Shown: positions 55,725 through 63,999 of the stretch, piece after piece
Layout of the letters: each line of letters opens with the position of its first letter
Numbering within the stretch: position 1 is the first letter of the stretch
NCBI RefSeq assembly: GCF_014705945.2
Contig: NZ_CP061538.1
Span: forward strand, 1,736,001 to 1,800,000
Length of the DNA stretch: 64,000 nucleotides
Direction: 5' to 3'
DNA from: Rothia amarae
GTDB lineage: Bacteria; Actinomycetota; Actinomycetes; Actinomycetales; Micrococcaceae
The notes under the pieces: generated by a model
Seen by the model: only the letters and a program-made list of their open reading frames with translations
The model's database searches: none
What the model was told of the DNA's origin: nothing
Program-made: the position numbers and the translations under genes

Positions 55725-56084
55725 ATGCTGACTATTGCTTCGCGCTTGGACGTGATGAACCGATTGGGTCGAGCGATGGCCGATCCCACCCGATCCCGTA
55801 TTCTCCTGACCCTGCTGGGCGGCCCGGCCTACCCGGCCGCTCTCGCCCGAGAGCTGGAACTGACGCGGTCAAATGTGTCGAACCACCTCACTTGCCTACG
55901 GGACTGCGGAATTGTGGTCGCCGACCCGGAGGGGCGAAAGACCCGATACGAGATCGTCGACGCCCATCTTGCCCAGGCGTTGAATTTACTGCTGGATACC
56001 ACTCTGGCTGCCGACGAGAATGCTCCGTGCATTGACTCGGCATGTGACGTGCCCGGGTGCGCCACCGGAGAGGGGAACAGGTAA
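55725..56084 (+). CDS. cmtR: CmtR-type ArsR/SmtB cadmium/lead sensor
   Basis: A 119-aa winged-helix repressor. The recognition region LTRSNVSNHLTCLRDCG carries C57 and C61, and the C-terminal tail APCIDSAC carries C102. These are the same positions as the metal-binding cysteines of M. tuberculosis CmtR, which senses Cd(II) and Pb(II). An upstream in-frame start is rejected because it would cover the promoter. The cadD gene begins at the next base after the stop, so the repressor controls its own operon. Confidence 0.92.
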   Translation: MLTIASRLDVMNRLGRAMADPTRSRILLTLLGGPAYPAALARELELTRSNVSNHLTCLRDCGIVVADPEGRKTRYEIVDAHLAQALNLLLDTTLAADENAPCIDSACDVPGCATGEGNR

Positions 56085-56678
56085 GTGGTAACTAGTCTCC
56101 TAGGGGCGGTTGGTCTGTTTATCGCCACCAATATCGACGACATCATCGTGCTCTCGCTGTTCTTCGCCCGTGGGGCCGGCCAAGCGGGGACCACACTTCG
56201 GATCCTGACCGGGCAGTACCTTGGTTTCGCGGGCATCCTCGCAGCCACGATTCTGGTCACCCTAGGGGCGGATGCCTTCCTGCCCACCGAGGCGATCCCC
56301 TACTTCGGGCTAATCCCCCTGGCCCTGGGACTGTGGGCGGCCTGGCAAGCCTGGCGGGGAGACGATGACGACGATGACGCGAAAGTCAGCGGAAAGAACG
56401 TAAGCGTCTTGACCGTCGCCGGGGTGACCTTTGCCAACGGTGGCGACAATATCGGCGTCTATGTCCCGGTTTTTCTCCACGTGAATACCGCCACCGTTAT
56501 CATCTACTGCGTCGTCTTTCTGATCCTGGTGGCAGGCCTGGTCCTGTTGGCGAAGTTCGTGGCCACCCGTCCACCCATCGCGGAGGTTCTCGAACGCTGG
56601 GAGCATGTGTTGTTCCCGATCGTTTTGATCGGCCTGGGTATCTTCATCCTCGTCAGCGGCGGCGCCTTCGGCCTTTAA
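56085..56678 (+). CDS. cadD: CadD-family cadmium resistance transporter
   Basis: A 197-aa membrane protein with about five hydrophobic segments. The family motifs NIDD (16-19) and NGGDN (118-122) are present. A run of six aspartates (93-98) in a cytoplasmic loop may bind metal. It starts GTG directly after the cmtR stop. CadD proteins give cadmium resistance by efflux or binding; the context with CmtR supports this. Confidence 0.9.
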   Translation: MVTSLLGAVGLFIATNIDDIIVLSLFFARGAGQAGTTLRILTGQYLGFAGILAATILVTLGADAFLPTEAIPYFGLIPLALGLWAAWQAWRGDDDDDDAKVSGKNVSVLTVAGVTFANGGDNIGVYVPVFLHVNTATVIIYCVVFLILVAGLVLLAKFVATRPPIAEVLERWEHVLFPIVLIGLGIFILVSGGAFGL

Positions 56679-56812
56679 TAAGCTCATCTCTTATGCTCCT
56701 AGGGCCTCTCTAGGTTTCCTCACCGGCATCAACTGAACCGTCTATGAAGTTGTGAAAGGCCGTTGCCGCAGGGACTCGACCACGCTAGGGAGACAGAAAT
56801 TCTAAAACTGCC

Positions 56813-57121
56813 CTATTGGGGTGTACACGCTGCTACAGCTTGAGGAGCATCTGACCGGTCGAGTGTGTGGACGACAATGACATCGCCTTCACGGGCCTGA
56901 TCCAGTGCCTTGTGCAGTCCGGGGCGGTTGGTGATGGATCCGGATTTCTTATCAACGTAAATGTATTTGCTGGCAATACCTTCCTGGCGCAGAGCGTCGA
57001 TTTGTCGGTCAAGGTCCTGTTTCGCGGTCGACACCCGGGCGTAGCCAACCTTTTCGCCAGACACACCCTCGGGCTGTTCGGAAATATCTAGAGGCAGCGA
57101 CACATCTGTTCGTTTATCCAT
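56813..57121 (-). pseudogene. Serine recombinase (resolvase), N-terminal fragment
   Basis: Residues 24-90 are the N-terminal catalytic domain of a Tn3-type resolvase (EKVGYARVSTAKQDLDRQID, DKKSGSITNRPGL, GDVIVVHTLDR). After LDR the sequence changes to unrelated residues and stops. The rest of the catalytic domain and the DNA-binding domain are missing. It is debris of a transposon. Confidence 0.8.
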
Positions 57122-57236
57122 AAACCCACCCTAGCGAACAGGCGTTTTTGTAGTTCACAATATGTTCGTTTGGGGTGTTGTCAGAGTCAAAAGTCGTTGG
57201 CACAGATTCCGAGAGTCATCCTGTCGCAATGCCCGG

Positions 57237-57839
57237 TTATGTGGACTTCGAGGGGTCCTTCTGCCGCGTAGGTAATACCCCAGTTTCTTTGCGCAGCGCC
57301 CGGTAGACGGTGGTGCGACTAACTCCCAGAATTTCGCCGATCTGAGCGACAGTCATGTCTTTTTGTTCGTAGAGTTTCCGTGCGGTGCGCAACTTATCCC
57401 CGGACAAGGAGGGCGGCCTGCCGCCGGTGCGGCCGCGAGCCCGGGCAGCCTCAAGCCCGGCGTTGATCCGCTCCCGGATCAGGTCACGCTCAAACTCTGC
57501 CAGTGAGGCGAAGATGTGGAAAATAAGTCGCCCGCCGGAGGAGGAAGTGTCGATGTTTTCCTGCAGCGACCGAAACTCCACTCCCCGCTCTTGGAGGCCG
57601 GCGAGTTGATCAATCAGATGCCTAATTGACCGGCCCAATCTATCCAGGCGCCAGACCACCAACGTGTCACCGGGGCGAAGTTGATCGAGCAACTTGTCGA
57701 GTTCAGGACGCGACTCCAACAATCCGGAGGCGGTGTCGGTGAAAATCCGGTAGCAGCCGGCCGCAGTGAGAGCGTCGTGTTGGAGTCGGGCGTCCTGGTC
57801 GCCGGTGGAGACCCGGGCGTAGCCGAAATCATGTCCCAT
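57237..57839 (-). CDS. Serine recombinase (resolvase/invertase)
   Basis: A 200-aa site-specific recombinase of the Tn3 resolvase type. The catalytic serine is in YARVSTGDQDARL; WRLDRLGRSIRHLID and FASLAEFERDLIRERI supply the active-site arginines. The C-terminal HTH is DMTVAQIGEILGVSRTTVYR. The ATG at 57839 (MGHDFGYARVST) is preferred. The likely res site lies just upstream. It resembles resolvases carried on corynebacterial plasmids and transposons. Confidence 0.9.
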   Translation of the reverse strand: MGHDFGYARVSTGDQDARLQHDALTAAGCYRIFTDTASGLLESRPELDKLLDQLRPGDTLVVWRLDRLGRSIRHLIDQLAGLQERGVEFRSLQENIDTSSSGGRLIFHIFASLAEFERDLIRERINAGLEAARARGRTGGRPPSLSGDKLRTARKLYEQKDMTVAQIGEILGVSRTTVYRALRKETGVLPTRQKDPSKST

Positions 57840-57967
57840 ACTCAAAAACGTATCAGAACCCGTGCGGAGGTCAGTGAATGGGCACATAGAATACGGCACT
57901 GTGTTGTGATACAAAAGTGTAACGCGCCCACCTTTACGTATGGGACTATTTCGGAAACCGGGTTTTT

Positions 57968-58004
57968 GTGTCAGAAACGAAGCTTAAACGGTCGTTTGTG
58001 ACAC
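57968..58004. other. Candidate res / recombination site
   Basis: GTGTCAGAAACGA and TCGTTTGTGACAC form 13-bp inverted arms with one mismatch around an 11-bp centre, 130 bp upstream of the resolvase start. A further TGTGTCA half-site occurs near 58050. This is the position and form expected for a resolvase res subsite. Confidence 0.5.
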
Positions 58005-58088
58005 ATTGAGCGACGGTGCTCAAAAGTAGGCTCATGGAGCTAACTTTATGTGTCAAAAGTCTATTTCAATAATAGATTGATTCACAAC

Positions 58089-58313
58089 CTATAAGACGCG
58101 GGCGGGTGAGGCTATGAGGAAAAGCCCGGCGGGACAACCCCCGGGCACATCTACTAGCCAGTGACCATCACGATGGTCGCCGAGAAGAGCGGAAAAGGCC
58201 GCCTGGGAGTCAAAGCGCGGCAGACACAACCAATCAATGCTGCCCTGCCGGCAGACCAGGGCGGCCGTGTGAGTATCGGACAATAATGCGTAGTCCTCCA
58301 AGGGTCTGGACAC
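58089..58313 (-). pseudogene. Glycoside hydrolase family 15 gene, N-terminal fragment
   Basis: The first 55 residues ([49 protein letters not shown]) match the N-terminus of actinobacterial GH15 glucoamylase/trehalase-like proteins, which are normally about 600 aa. After DVPGG the match is lost and the frame ends. It is a remnant cut by mobile-element activity between the resolvase and the copper genes. Confidence 0.75.
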
Positions 58314-58481
58314 AGGAGCTTTCCCCTTTCCTCAGTGGTGCGACCAGAGGGAGAAGAAACATCCACCCCGGTGCACCCGCTGCGGTGACAACGACCCATC
58401 GCCCGCAGCAGGTGGCAATCGTCACGGTTATCCCTCTTTTTCAGATTCCAGTCCTCGGGATCAGAAAAAGACGGGCACCTG

Positions 58482-59165
58482 TCATAGGTCAGTGAGCATC
58501 TGCTGCATCTGAGCGATCTCGACCTCCTGGTCGTTGATAACTTGTTCGGCCAGGGTGATCGCATGGGGATTCTGGCCGTCAGCAACCTCGTCACGGGCCA
58601 TGTCCACCGCACCTTCGTGGTGGGCGGTCATCTGCTCCAGGTAGAGGCGGGCAGCCTCGGTGCCCTGGGCTTCCTCAAGGGCTGTCATGTCCTCCTGGCT
58701 CATCATCCCGCTCATGCCACCCATCTCGCCGTGATCCATGCCACCCATCTCGCCGTGATCCATGCCCCCAGAGTCGGTGACCGGCTGCTGCCCCCAGGCC
58801 TCGAGCATGGCGTTCATCCGATCAATCTCCGGTCCCTGGGCGTCAATAACCCCCTGGGCAAACTCCACGACCTGGGCGGGGATACCCTCCTTGGCCAGGA
58901 GCATCTCACTCATCTCCACGGCCTGCTGGTGATGGGGGATCATCATCTGGGCAAACATGATGTCCGCGTCGTTGTGATCGGCGGAGATCTCCCCGTCCGC
59001 CTCAGTCGTCGCCGTGGTGGCCGAGGTCGTCTCAGGGGTAGTCGTCGCAGTGCTGGTGGCCGAGGTGGTGGCGTCGGTGTTGCCTGACTCGGTGGCCTCA
59101 CCGCAGGCGGCCAGCGCCAGGGTGGAGGCCACGGCGAGAGTGGAAAGAACAAGGGTGCGCTTCAT
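58482..59165 (-). CDS. DUF305 lipoprotein, copper-island type
   Basis: A 227-aa exported lipoprotein: signal with lipobox LALAAC (Cys about 20), a Thr/Ser/Ala-rich linker, then two DUF305 halves, each with a His-His motif (MIPHHQQAVEMSEML and MTAHHEGAVDMAR). A Met/His-rich tandem repeat MDHGEMGGMDHGEMGG lies between them. DUF305 proteins are ferritin-like and often sit in copper or silver loci. The repeat and His-His motifs suggest extracytoplasmic metal binding. The ATG at 59165 is chosen over an upstream start. Confidence 0.87.
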   Translation of the reverse strand: MKRTLVLSTLAVASTLALAACGEATESGNTDATTSATSTATTTPETTSATTATTEADGEISADHNDADIMFAQMMIPHHQQAVEMSEMLLAKEGIPAQVVEFAQGVIDAQGPEIDRMNAMLEAWGQQPVTDSGGMDHGEMGGMDHGEMGGMSGMMSQEDMTALEEAQGTEAARLYLEQMTAHHEGAVDMARDEVADGQNPHAITLAEQVINDQEVEIAQMQQMLTDL

Positions 59166-59213
59166 GGTGGAGCCTTTCAGGGTCATATGGGGGCAGTGGA
59201 GAGAAGTGGTGGA

Positions 59214-61448
59214 TCAGTGGACGGCGGTGGATGCCGGAGTAGGCGTGGCGTGTTCCTCTTTCGACTCGGTCGGAGCCAGGTGAGCCGGGTCCAGATCAAT
59301 GCGGCGTAACAGCTGGGCGTTCAGGGCCACCACGATGGTCGAGGCAGACATCAAGATCGCGCCCACGGCCGGGGACAGCACGAACCCGATCGAGGCAAGC
59401 ATTCCGGCGGCCAACGGCACGGCGAGGATGTTGTAGCCAGAGGCCCAGATCAGGTTCTGGATCATCTTGCGGTAGCTGGCCTGGGACAGCTCAATCATCG
59501 ACAGCACTGCCCGCGGGTCATCACTGGCTAGGACCACCCCGGCAGATTCCATGGCCACATCCGTGCCGGCACCGATGGCGATACCGACGTCCGCGCGGGT
59601 CAGAGCGGGGGCGTCATTGACACCGTCACCGACCATGGCCACGCTCAAACCCCGGTCCTGCAGCTGCGTGACCTTGGTGTCTTTGTCCTGGGGCAGGACC
59701 TCGGCGAAGACCTCATCAATGCCTAGGTCCTGACCGACGGCGTGGGCCACCTGCTGCGCGTCGCCGGTGATCATCGCGACCTTCACCCCGCGGTCCTGCA
59801 GGGCTTTCACGGCGGCGCGGGATTCGGGGCGGATCTTGTCCCCGACGGCCACCGCACCGATGATCTGACCGTCGCGGACAATATGGAGCACACCGGCCCC
59901 ACGCTCGGTCCAGGCGCTGGTGGTGTCGGTGAGCTCGGCCGGGGTGGTGAGGTTGAACTCGCGCAGCATGTTCGGCCCGCCCACGAGGATCTCAGCGCCA
60001 TCGACAGTGGCCCGGACCCCCCGGCCGGAGGCGGCGCTGAAACCAGTTGCACGGATTTGCCGACGGGAGGCCTCGGGATGGGCGGCCGCGGCCGCCACGA
60101 TGGCGCGGGCCACGGGGTGCTCACTGTCGGCCTCCGCGGCGGCGGCCAGGGCCAGCAGCTCGCCCTCGGTGACGCCGACAGCTGCCGCGACACCGGTGAC
60201 CGCGTGCGCACCCTCGGTCAGGGTGCCGGTTTTGTCGAAGAGCACCACGTCGATGGTGCGCATCCGCTCGAGCGCCATCCGGTCCTTGATGAGCACCCCG
60301 GATTTCGCGGCCCGCTCGCTGGAGATCGCAATGACCAGCGGAATCGCCAGGCCCAGGGCATGCGGGCAGGCGATGACCAGCACCGTGACCGTGCGCACCA
60401 CGGCATCGTCCGGGCTGCCGATAATGGTCCACACCACCGCGGTGATCAGAGCGGAGATCAGCGCGAACCAGAACAACAACGCCGCCGCCCGATCCGCCAG
60501 GGCCTGGGCCCGGGAGGAGGACTCCTGGGCGTCAGCAACCATGCGTTGGATCCCAGCCAGGGCGGTGTCCCCGCCGGTAGCCTCCACCCGGATGCGGACG
60601 GTGTTGTCGGTGGCCACGGTACCGGCGACCACCTTGTCACCGGTGTCGCGGAAGACGGGACGGGATTCGCCGGTGATCATTGCCTCATCGAATTCGGCGG
60701 CTCCGTCGAGGATGATTCCGTCGGCCGGCACCCGGGCACCGGCCCTCACCAGCACGACGTCGTCGACGACCAGCTCGGAGATGGCCACGGTGCGGGTGGT
60801 CCCGTCGATGACTTTCTCGGCCTCATCCGGCAGCAGGGCAGCCAGCGCATCAAGCGCGGAGGACGCGGCCCCGAGAGCGGACATCTCCAGCCAGTGGCCC
60901 AGCAGCATGATGGTCACCAGCAGGGCCAGCTCCCACCAGAAGTCCAGCTCAAAACCGCCCAGCCCCAGAGTGGTGACCCAGGAGGCGACAAACGCCACGG
61001 TGATGGCCATGGCGATCAGGAGCATCATCCCGGGTTGGCGGGATTTCAGTTCTTTCCATCCGCCCTTGAGGAAAGGCGTTCCGCCGTAGACGAAGATAAT
61101 CGTGCCCAGCACCGGGGGGATCCAGGTGGATCCGGGGAATGCCGGGAGGTGGTAGCCGAGCAGGTGGGCGACCATGGGGCTGAAAATAACGACGGGAATG
61201 GACAGAATCAGCGACCACCAGAAGCGGTCCCGAAACATTGCGGTGCTGTGTCCGGCGTGTTCGCCGTGACCATGAACGTGGTGGTCGTCGTCCAGGGCAG
61301 AGTGCGGGTGATCGTGGGGCATCGCCTGGCCGTGGGTGTCGGCATCTGCGTGGTGTTCGTGGCTGGCATGATCCGGGTGTTGGGTGTGGTCTGTTTCCGG
61401 AGCGGGGTGATCACCATGGTGATCACCGGAATGGTGGGGAGTGCTCAT
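59214..61448 (-). CDS. copB: P1B-type copper ATPase, CPH (CopB) class
   Basis: A 744-aa metal-pumping ATPase. The N-terminal 70 residues are very rich in His and Asp, in place of HMA domains. The transmembrane motif is C361-P362-H363 (VIACPHALGLAIPLV), the CopB class (P1B-3), rather than CPC. TGES is present, the phosphorylated D405 lies in LFDKTGTLTEG, and GDGVNDAPAL is near the C-terminus. CPH pumps export copper or silver. It forms an operon with the HMA protein upstream, as in the C. glutamicum copB locus. Confidence 0.93.
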   Translation of the reverse strand: MSTPHHSGDHHGDHPAPETDHTQHPDHASHEHHADADTHGQAMPHDHPHSALDDDHHVHGHGEHAGHSTAMFRDRFWWSLILSIPVVIFSPMVAHLLGYHLPAFPGSTWIPPVLGTIIFVYGGTPFLKGGWKELKSRQPGMMLLIAMAITVAFVASWVTTLGLGGFELDFWWELALLVTIMLLGHWLEMSALGAASSALDALAALLPDEAEKVIDGTTRTVAISELVVDDVVLVRAGARVPADGIILDGAAEFDEAMITGESRPVFRDTGDKVVAGTVATDNTVRIRVEATGGDTALAGIQRMVADAQESSSRAQALADRAAALLFWFALISALITAVVWTIIGSPDDAVVRTVTVLVIACPHALGLAIPLVIAISSERAAKSGVLIKDRMALERMRTIDVVLFDKTGTLTEGAHAVTGVAAAVGVTEGELLALAAAAEADSEHPVARAIVAAAAAHPEASRRQIRATGFSAASGRGVRATVDGAEILVGGPNMLREFNLTTPAELTDTTSAWTERGAGVLHIVRDGQIIGAVAVGDKIRPESRAAVKALQDRGVKVAMITGDAQQVAHAVGQDLGIDEVFAEVLPQDKDTKVTQLQDRGLSVAMVGDGVNDAPALTRADVGIAIGAGTDVAMESAGVVLASDDPRAVLSMIELSQASYRKMIQNLIWASGYNILAVPLAAGMLASIGFVLSPAVGAILMSASTIVVALNAQLLRRIDLDPAHLAPTESKEEHATPTPASTAVH

Positions 61449-61499
61449 GACGTTCCTTTCGCTCAACCCGGTCGGGGTCGAGATGATGGGTAAAACTGA

Positions 61500-61826
61500 T
61501 CAGGATAAGACGGTGTAGCCGGTCTCCTCGATAGCCCGGCGAACCATCTCCGGAGGTACGACACCGGTGACCGTGACGGTGGAAACACCACCAGCAGCGA
61601 GATCAACCTGGACGTCGTCGACCTGGGGAAGGGCCTGAAGGGCCTGGGTCACGCTTTTCGCGCAGTGCCCGCAGCTCAGGCCGGTGACCTGGTAGCTAGA
61701 GGAGGACCCTCCTGCTGACGAGTCGCTGGCGGCAGGGATGGAGGCGGTGTCGGCACGTGAGGCAGGTCCGCAACAGCTGCAGCCGTGGGAGGCCATCGGC
61801 AAGAGGCGGGGCGGGGAGGTGATCAT
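61500..61826 (-). CDS. copZ: HMA-domain copper chaperone
   Basis: A 108-aa protein with a single HMA domain; C52 and C55 in GLSCGHCAKSV bind Cu(I). The N-terminal 40 residues contain a further Cys cluster (CSCCG, 16-20) and a Ser-rich linker. Similar extended HMA proteins lie next to copB in corynebacteria. TAGGAG is 7 bases before the ATG. It would deliver copper to the ATPase encoded next. Confidence 0.85.
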   Translation of the reverse strand: MITSPPRLLPMASHGCSCCGPASRADTASIPAASDSSAGGSSSSYQVTGLSCGHCAKSVTQALQALPQVDDVQVDLAAGGVSTVTVTGVVPPEMVRRAIEETGYTVLS

Positions 61827-61874
61827 GGGAAAGCTCCTACGGGTCGGTGGGATGCGGCGATGCTACTCTCTAGC

Positions 61875-61895
61875 ATATACCCCAGGGGGGTATAT
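61875..61895 (-). promoter_or_regulatory. CsoR-type operator upstream of copZ-copB
   Basis: ATATACCCC-AGG-GGGGTATAT is a perfect 9-bp inverted repeat with a 3-bp centre, the typical CsoR box. It lies between a weak -35 (TTCCAA) and a -10-like TATGCT on the minus strand. No csoR gene is in the window, so the regulator must be elsewhere. Confidence 0.75.
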
Positions 61896-61940
61896 TTGGA
61901 AGGGATGAAGGGCACGGCCCTCACGCGGGGCAGGGTGCGG

Positions 61941-63068
61941 TCACCGAGCAGCCTCCTCACTGTCGGGAGGGGACAGCGGGAGGCGGAGGGTAAACACCGC
62001 TCCGCGACCGGGTCCGGGGGAGGTGGCGGTGAGAGTGCCGCCGTGGGCCTCGATCAATGCCTTGGAGATGGTCAGACCGATCCCGGCCCCGCCGTTGTCC
62101 CGGCTGCGGGCGGCATCCCCCCGGTAGAAGCGTTCGAAGATGTGTCCAAGCTGGCCAGGTGGGATGCCCTCGCCGTCATCGGCAACGTGGATGAGCGCGG
62201 TGGACGCCCCCTGTCGGTGGACGCTGATCCGGACCTGCCCACCGGCCGGGGTGTGCCGTAGCGCGTTCGACAGGAGATTGCTCATCACCTGGCCGAAGCG
62301 TTGCCGGTCCACGAGCACCCGGGCGGTGTCCGTAATGGTCTCGACCTGTAAATCGACGCCTTTGTCAGCATAAGCTTCCCCCGCGGCAGCAGCGGCGGTA
62401 TGGAGCAGATCCCCGAGCCCTTCCTCCGCCAGGTCCAAATCGATCCGGTGTTCCTGGGCCCGGGAGACATCGTCGATGTCTTCCATCAACCGGGTCAGGC
62501 GGGCGAGTTGATCAGCCATGATCGTGTGGATGGCATTATTCCAGTCCACAACCCCGTCCTGGAGACCATCGAGGTAGACCGTGAGCACCGATAAGGGGGT
62601 GCCCATTTCGTGGGCCAGATCAGAGAGCATCTGGCGGCGGACCTGTTCGATGTGTTCCAGCCGGTCGGCCATGGTGTTGAAGGCATGCGCCAGGGTGGTG
62701 ACCTCGGGGCCTGCTTCTCCGGCGGGCACGCGGATACGGTAGTTGCCGGCCGTCAGGCTGGTAGCGGCGCGGGTGAGATCCTGCAGGGGGGTGCGCAGGC
62801 GACGCGATAACCACAGGCTGGCCAGCAGGGCGCTGATCAAGGCGGTAGGCAGGGCGACGGCCAGGGTGATCAGGTTGGCGTCCCGGTAGGCCTGCTCGGC
62901 ATGGAACAGCTCCAGCGAGGGGTCCTCCTGGCCGGTCATCAACATATGATCATGGAACAGGGTCGGGCCCACCATCGTGGCCACGGCCGCGGCCACCAGC
63001 AGGCTAATCACCACGACCAACACCTGGGCGGCCAGGAAGCGGAAGGTCAGGCCGGGTCCGTGATTCAT
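61941..63068 (-). CDS. copS: Sensor histidine kinase of the copper locus
   Basis: A 375-aa membrane kinase. Two transmembrane helices (about 9-33 and 68-88) enclose a short extracellular loop with His39, His41, Met42 and Met44, a plausible copper site. A HAMP domain (about 89-140) precedes the H-box LSDLAHEMGTPLSVL with H153 and an HATPase domain (SNLLSNALRHT, GIGLTISKALIEAHGG). It overlaps copR by 4 bp. Together with copB nearby this matches the C. glutamicum CopRS arrangement. Confidence 0.9.
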   Translation of the reverse strand: MNHGPGLTFRFLAAQVLVVVISLLVAAAVATMVGPTLFHDHMLMTGQEDPSLELFHAEQAYRDANLITLAVALPTALISALLASLWLSRRLRTPLQDLTRAATSLTAGNYRIRVPAGEAGPEVTTLAHAFNTMADRLEHIEQVRRQMLSDLAHEMGTPLSVLTVYLDGLQDGVVDWNNAIHTIMADQLARLTRLMEDIDDVSRAQEHRIDLDLAEEGLGDLLHTAAAAAGEAYADKGVDLQVETITDTARVLVDRQRFGQVMSNLLSNALRHTPAGGQVRISVHRQGASTALIHVADDGEGIPPGQLGHIFERFYRGDAARSRDNGGAGIGLTISKALIEAHGGTLTATSPGPGRGAVFTLRLPLSPPDSEEAAR

Positions 63069-63787
63069 GGCTGCCCCACCCGGTAGCCCACGCCACGCAC
63101 GGTGTCGATAAACCCCCGGCCCCGGGTGTCGGTGCCGAGCTTGCGACGCAAGTTGCCGATGTGGACATCGACGATGCGTTCATCACCGACCCAGGTGGTG
63201 TCCCAGACCTCGGTGACCAGGTCGTGGCGGGTCAGCACCTGGCCGGGGCGCAGAGCCAGGGCAAGCAGCAGCTCGAACTCCGTGCGGGTGAGCTCTACGG
63301 TCGTCTCCCCCACCCGCACCTGATGGGCGACGGGGTCAAGAATGAGGTCACCAACGATCAAGGGGGTGGTCACCTGCGGTGGGGTGGTGCTGGTGCGCGG
63401 GCGGCGCAGCACCGCATGCACCCGGGTCACCAGTTCCCGGATGCTAAAAGGTTTGGTGATGTAGTCATCCGCCCCCAGGGTCAAACCGCTGATCTTGTCG
63501 TCCTCGCTGCCACGCGCGGTGAGCATGAGGATGTAGCAGTCCGAGAAGGTGCGGATCCGTCGGCACACCTCCAGGCCGTCGAGTTCGGGTAGCCCCAGAT
63601 CCAGCACCACAACATCGGGGGAAAAGTGACGGGCCTCGTCCAAGGCCTGGGTGCCGGTGTGCGCCTGGCGGGTATCGAAGCCGGCCCGGATGAGGTAGGA
63701 GGCCACCATCTGAGCCAGGGGTTGTTCATCATCGACGACCAGCACCCGCCCCGGGGGCGTGGCGGTGGTCGGTGTGTAGTCAGCCAT
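63065..63787 (-). CDS. copR: OmpR/PhoB-type response regulator of the copper locus
   Basis: A 240-aa regulator. The receiver has the acidic pair in VLVVDDEQPL, phosphorylated D63 in VVVLDLGLPELDG and Lys in YITKPFS. The C-terminal winged helix reads TRTEFELLLALALRPGQVLTR and RIVDVHIGNLRRKLG. The ATG at 63787 is chosen over a long upstream frame. A perfect CopR-type direct repeat lies 60 bp upstream, so it probably regulates itself. Confidence 0.92.
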   Translation of the reverse strand: MADYTPTTATPPGRVLVVDDEQPLAQMVASYLIRAGFDTRQAHTGTQALDEARHFSPDVVVLDLGLPELDGLEVCRRIRTFSDCYILMLTARGSEDDKISGLTLGADDYITKPFSIRELVTRVHAVLRRPRTSTTPPQVTTPLIVGDLILDPVAHQVRVGETTVELTRTEFELLLALALRPGQVLTRHDLVTEVWDTTWVGDERIVDVHIGNLRRKLGTDTRGRGFIDTVRGVGYRVGQP

Positions 63788-63846
63788 AGACCCCAGTATC
63801 GCTCCGGCCAGGGGGGAATACCACCCTCGCTCAGTGCCCGGCGGGG

Positions 63847-63866
63847 AAATCTTCATCAAATCTTCA
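63847..63866 (-). promoter_or_regulatory. CopR-box direct repeat
   Basis: On the minus strand TGAAGATTT-GA-TGAAGATTT is a perfect 9-bp direct repeat with 11-bp period. It has the form described for CopR of Corynebacterium glutamicum. It lies upstream of copR. Confidence 0.75.
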
Positions 63867-63870
63867 AACA

Positions 63871-63999
63871 TCACCCTTCGACCGCCGTCACCCCTGTGCC
63901 CCACCCCGGGCCGGCGGCATCGCCTCCACTGGTCGGTTCAGCAGGCGCCACCAGGGATTTCACTGCCTGCACCGCATACCCGGGGCGGGTAGAAGGACA
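63871..63999 (-). other. Open frame at the window edge, possible gene end
   Basis: A frame enters from the right edge and ends at a stop near 63873 with a RPGYAVQAVKSLVAPAEPTS-like sequence. It could be the tail of a copper-locus gene or chance in GC-rich DNA. It lies next to the CopR box. Confidence 0.25.

Noticed and set aside
59742-61493. A 583-aa open frame on the plus strand opposite copB
   Set aside because: It is a shadow of GC-rich copB codons: composition is Gly/His/Arg/Gln low complexity, with no domain, while the minus strand has every ATPase motif.
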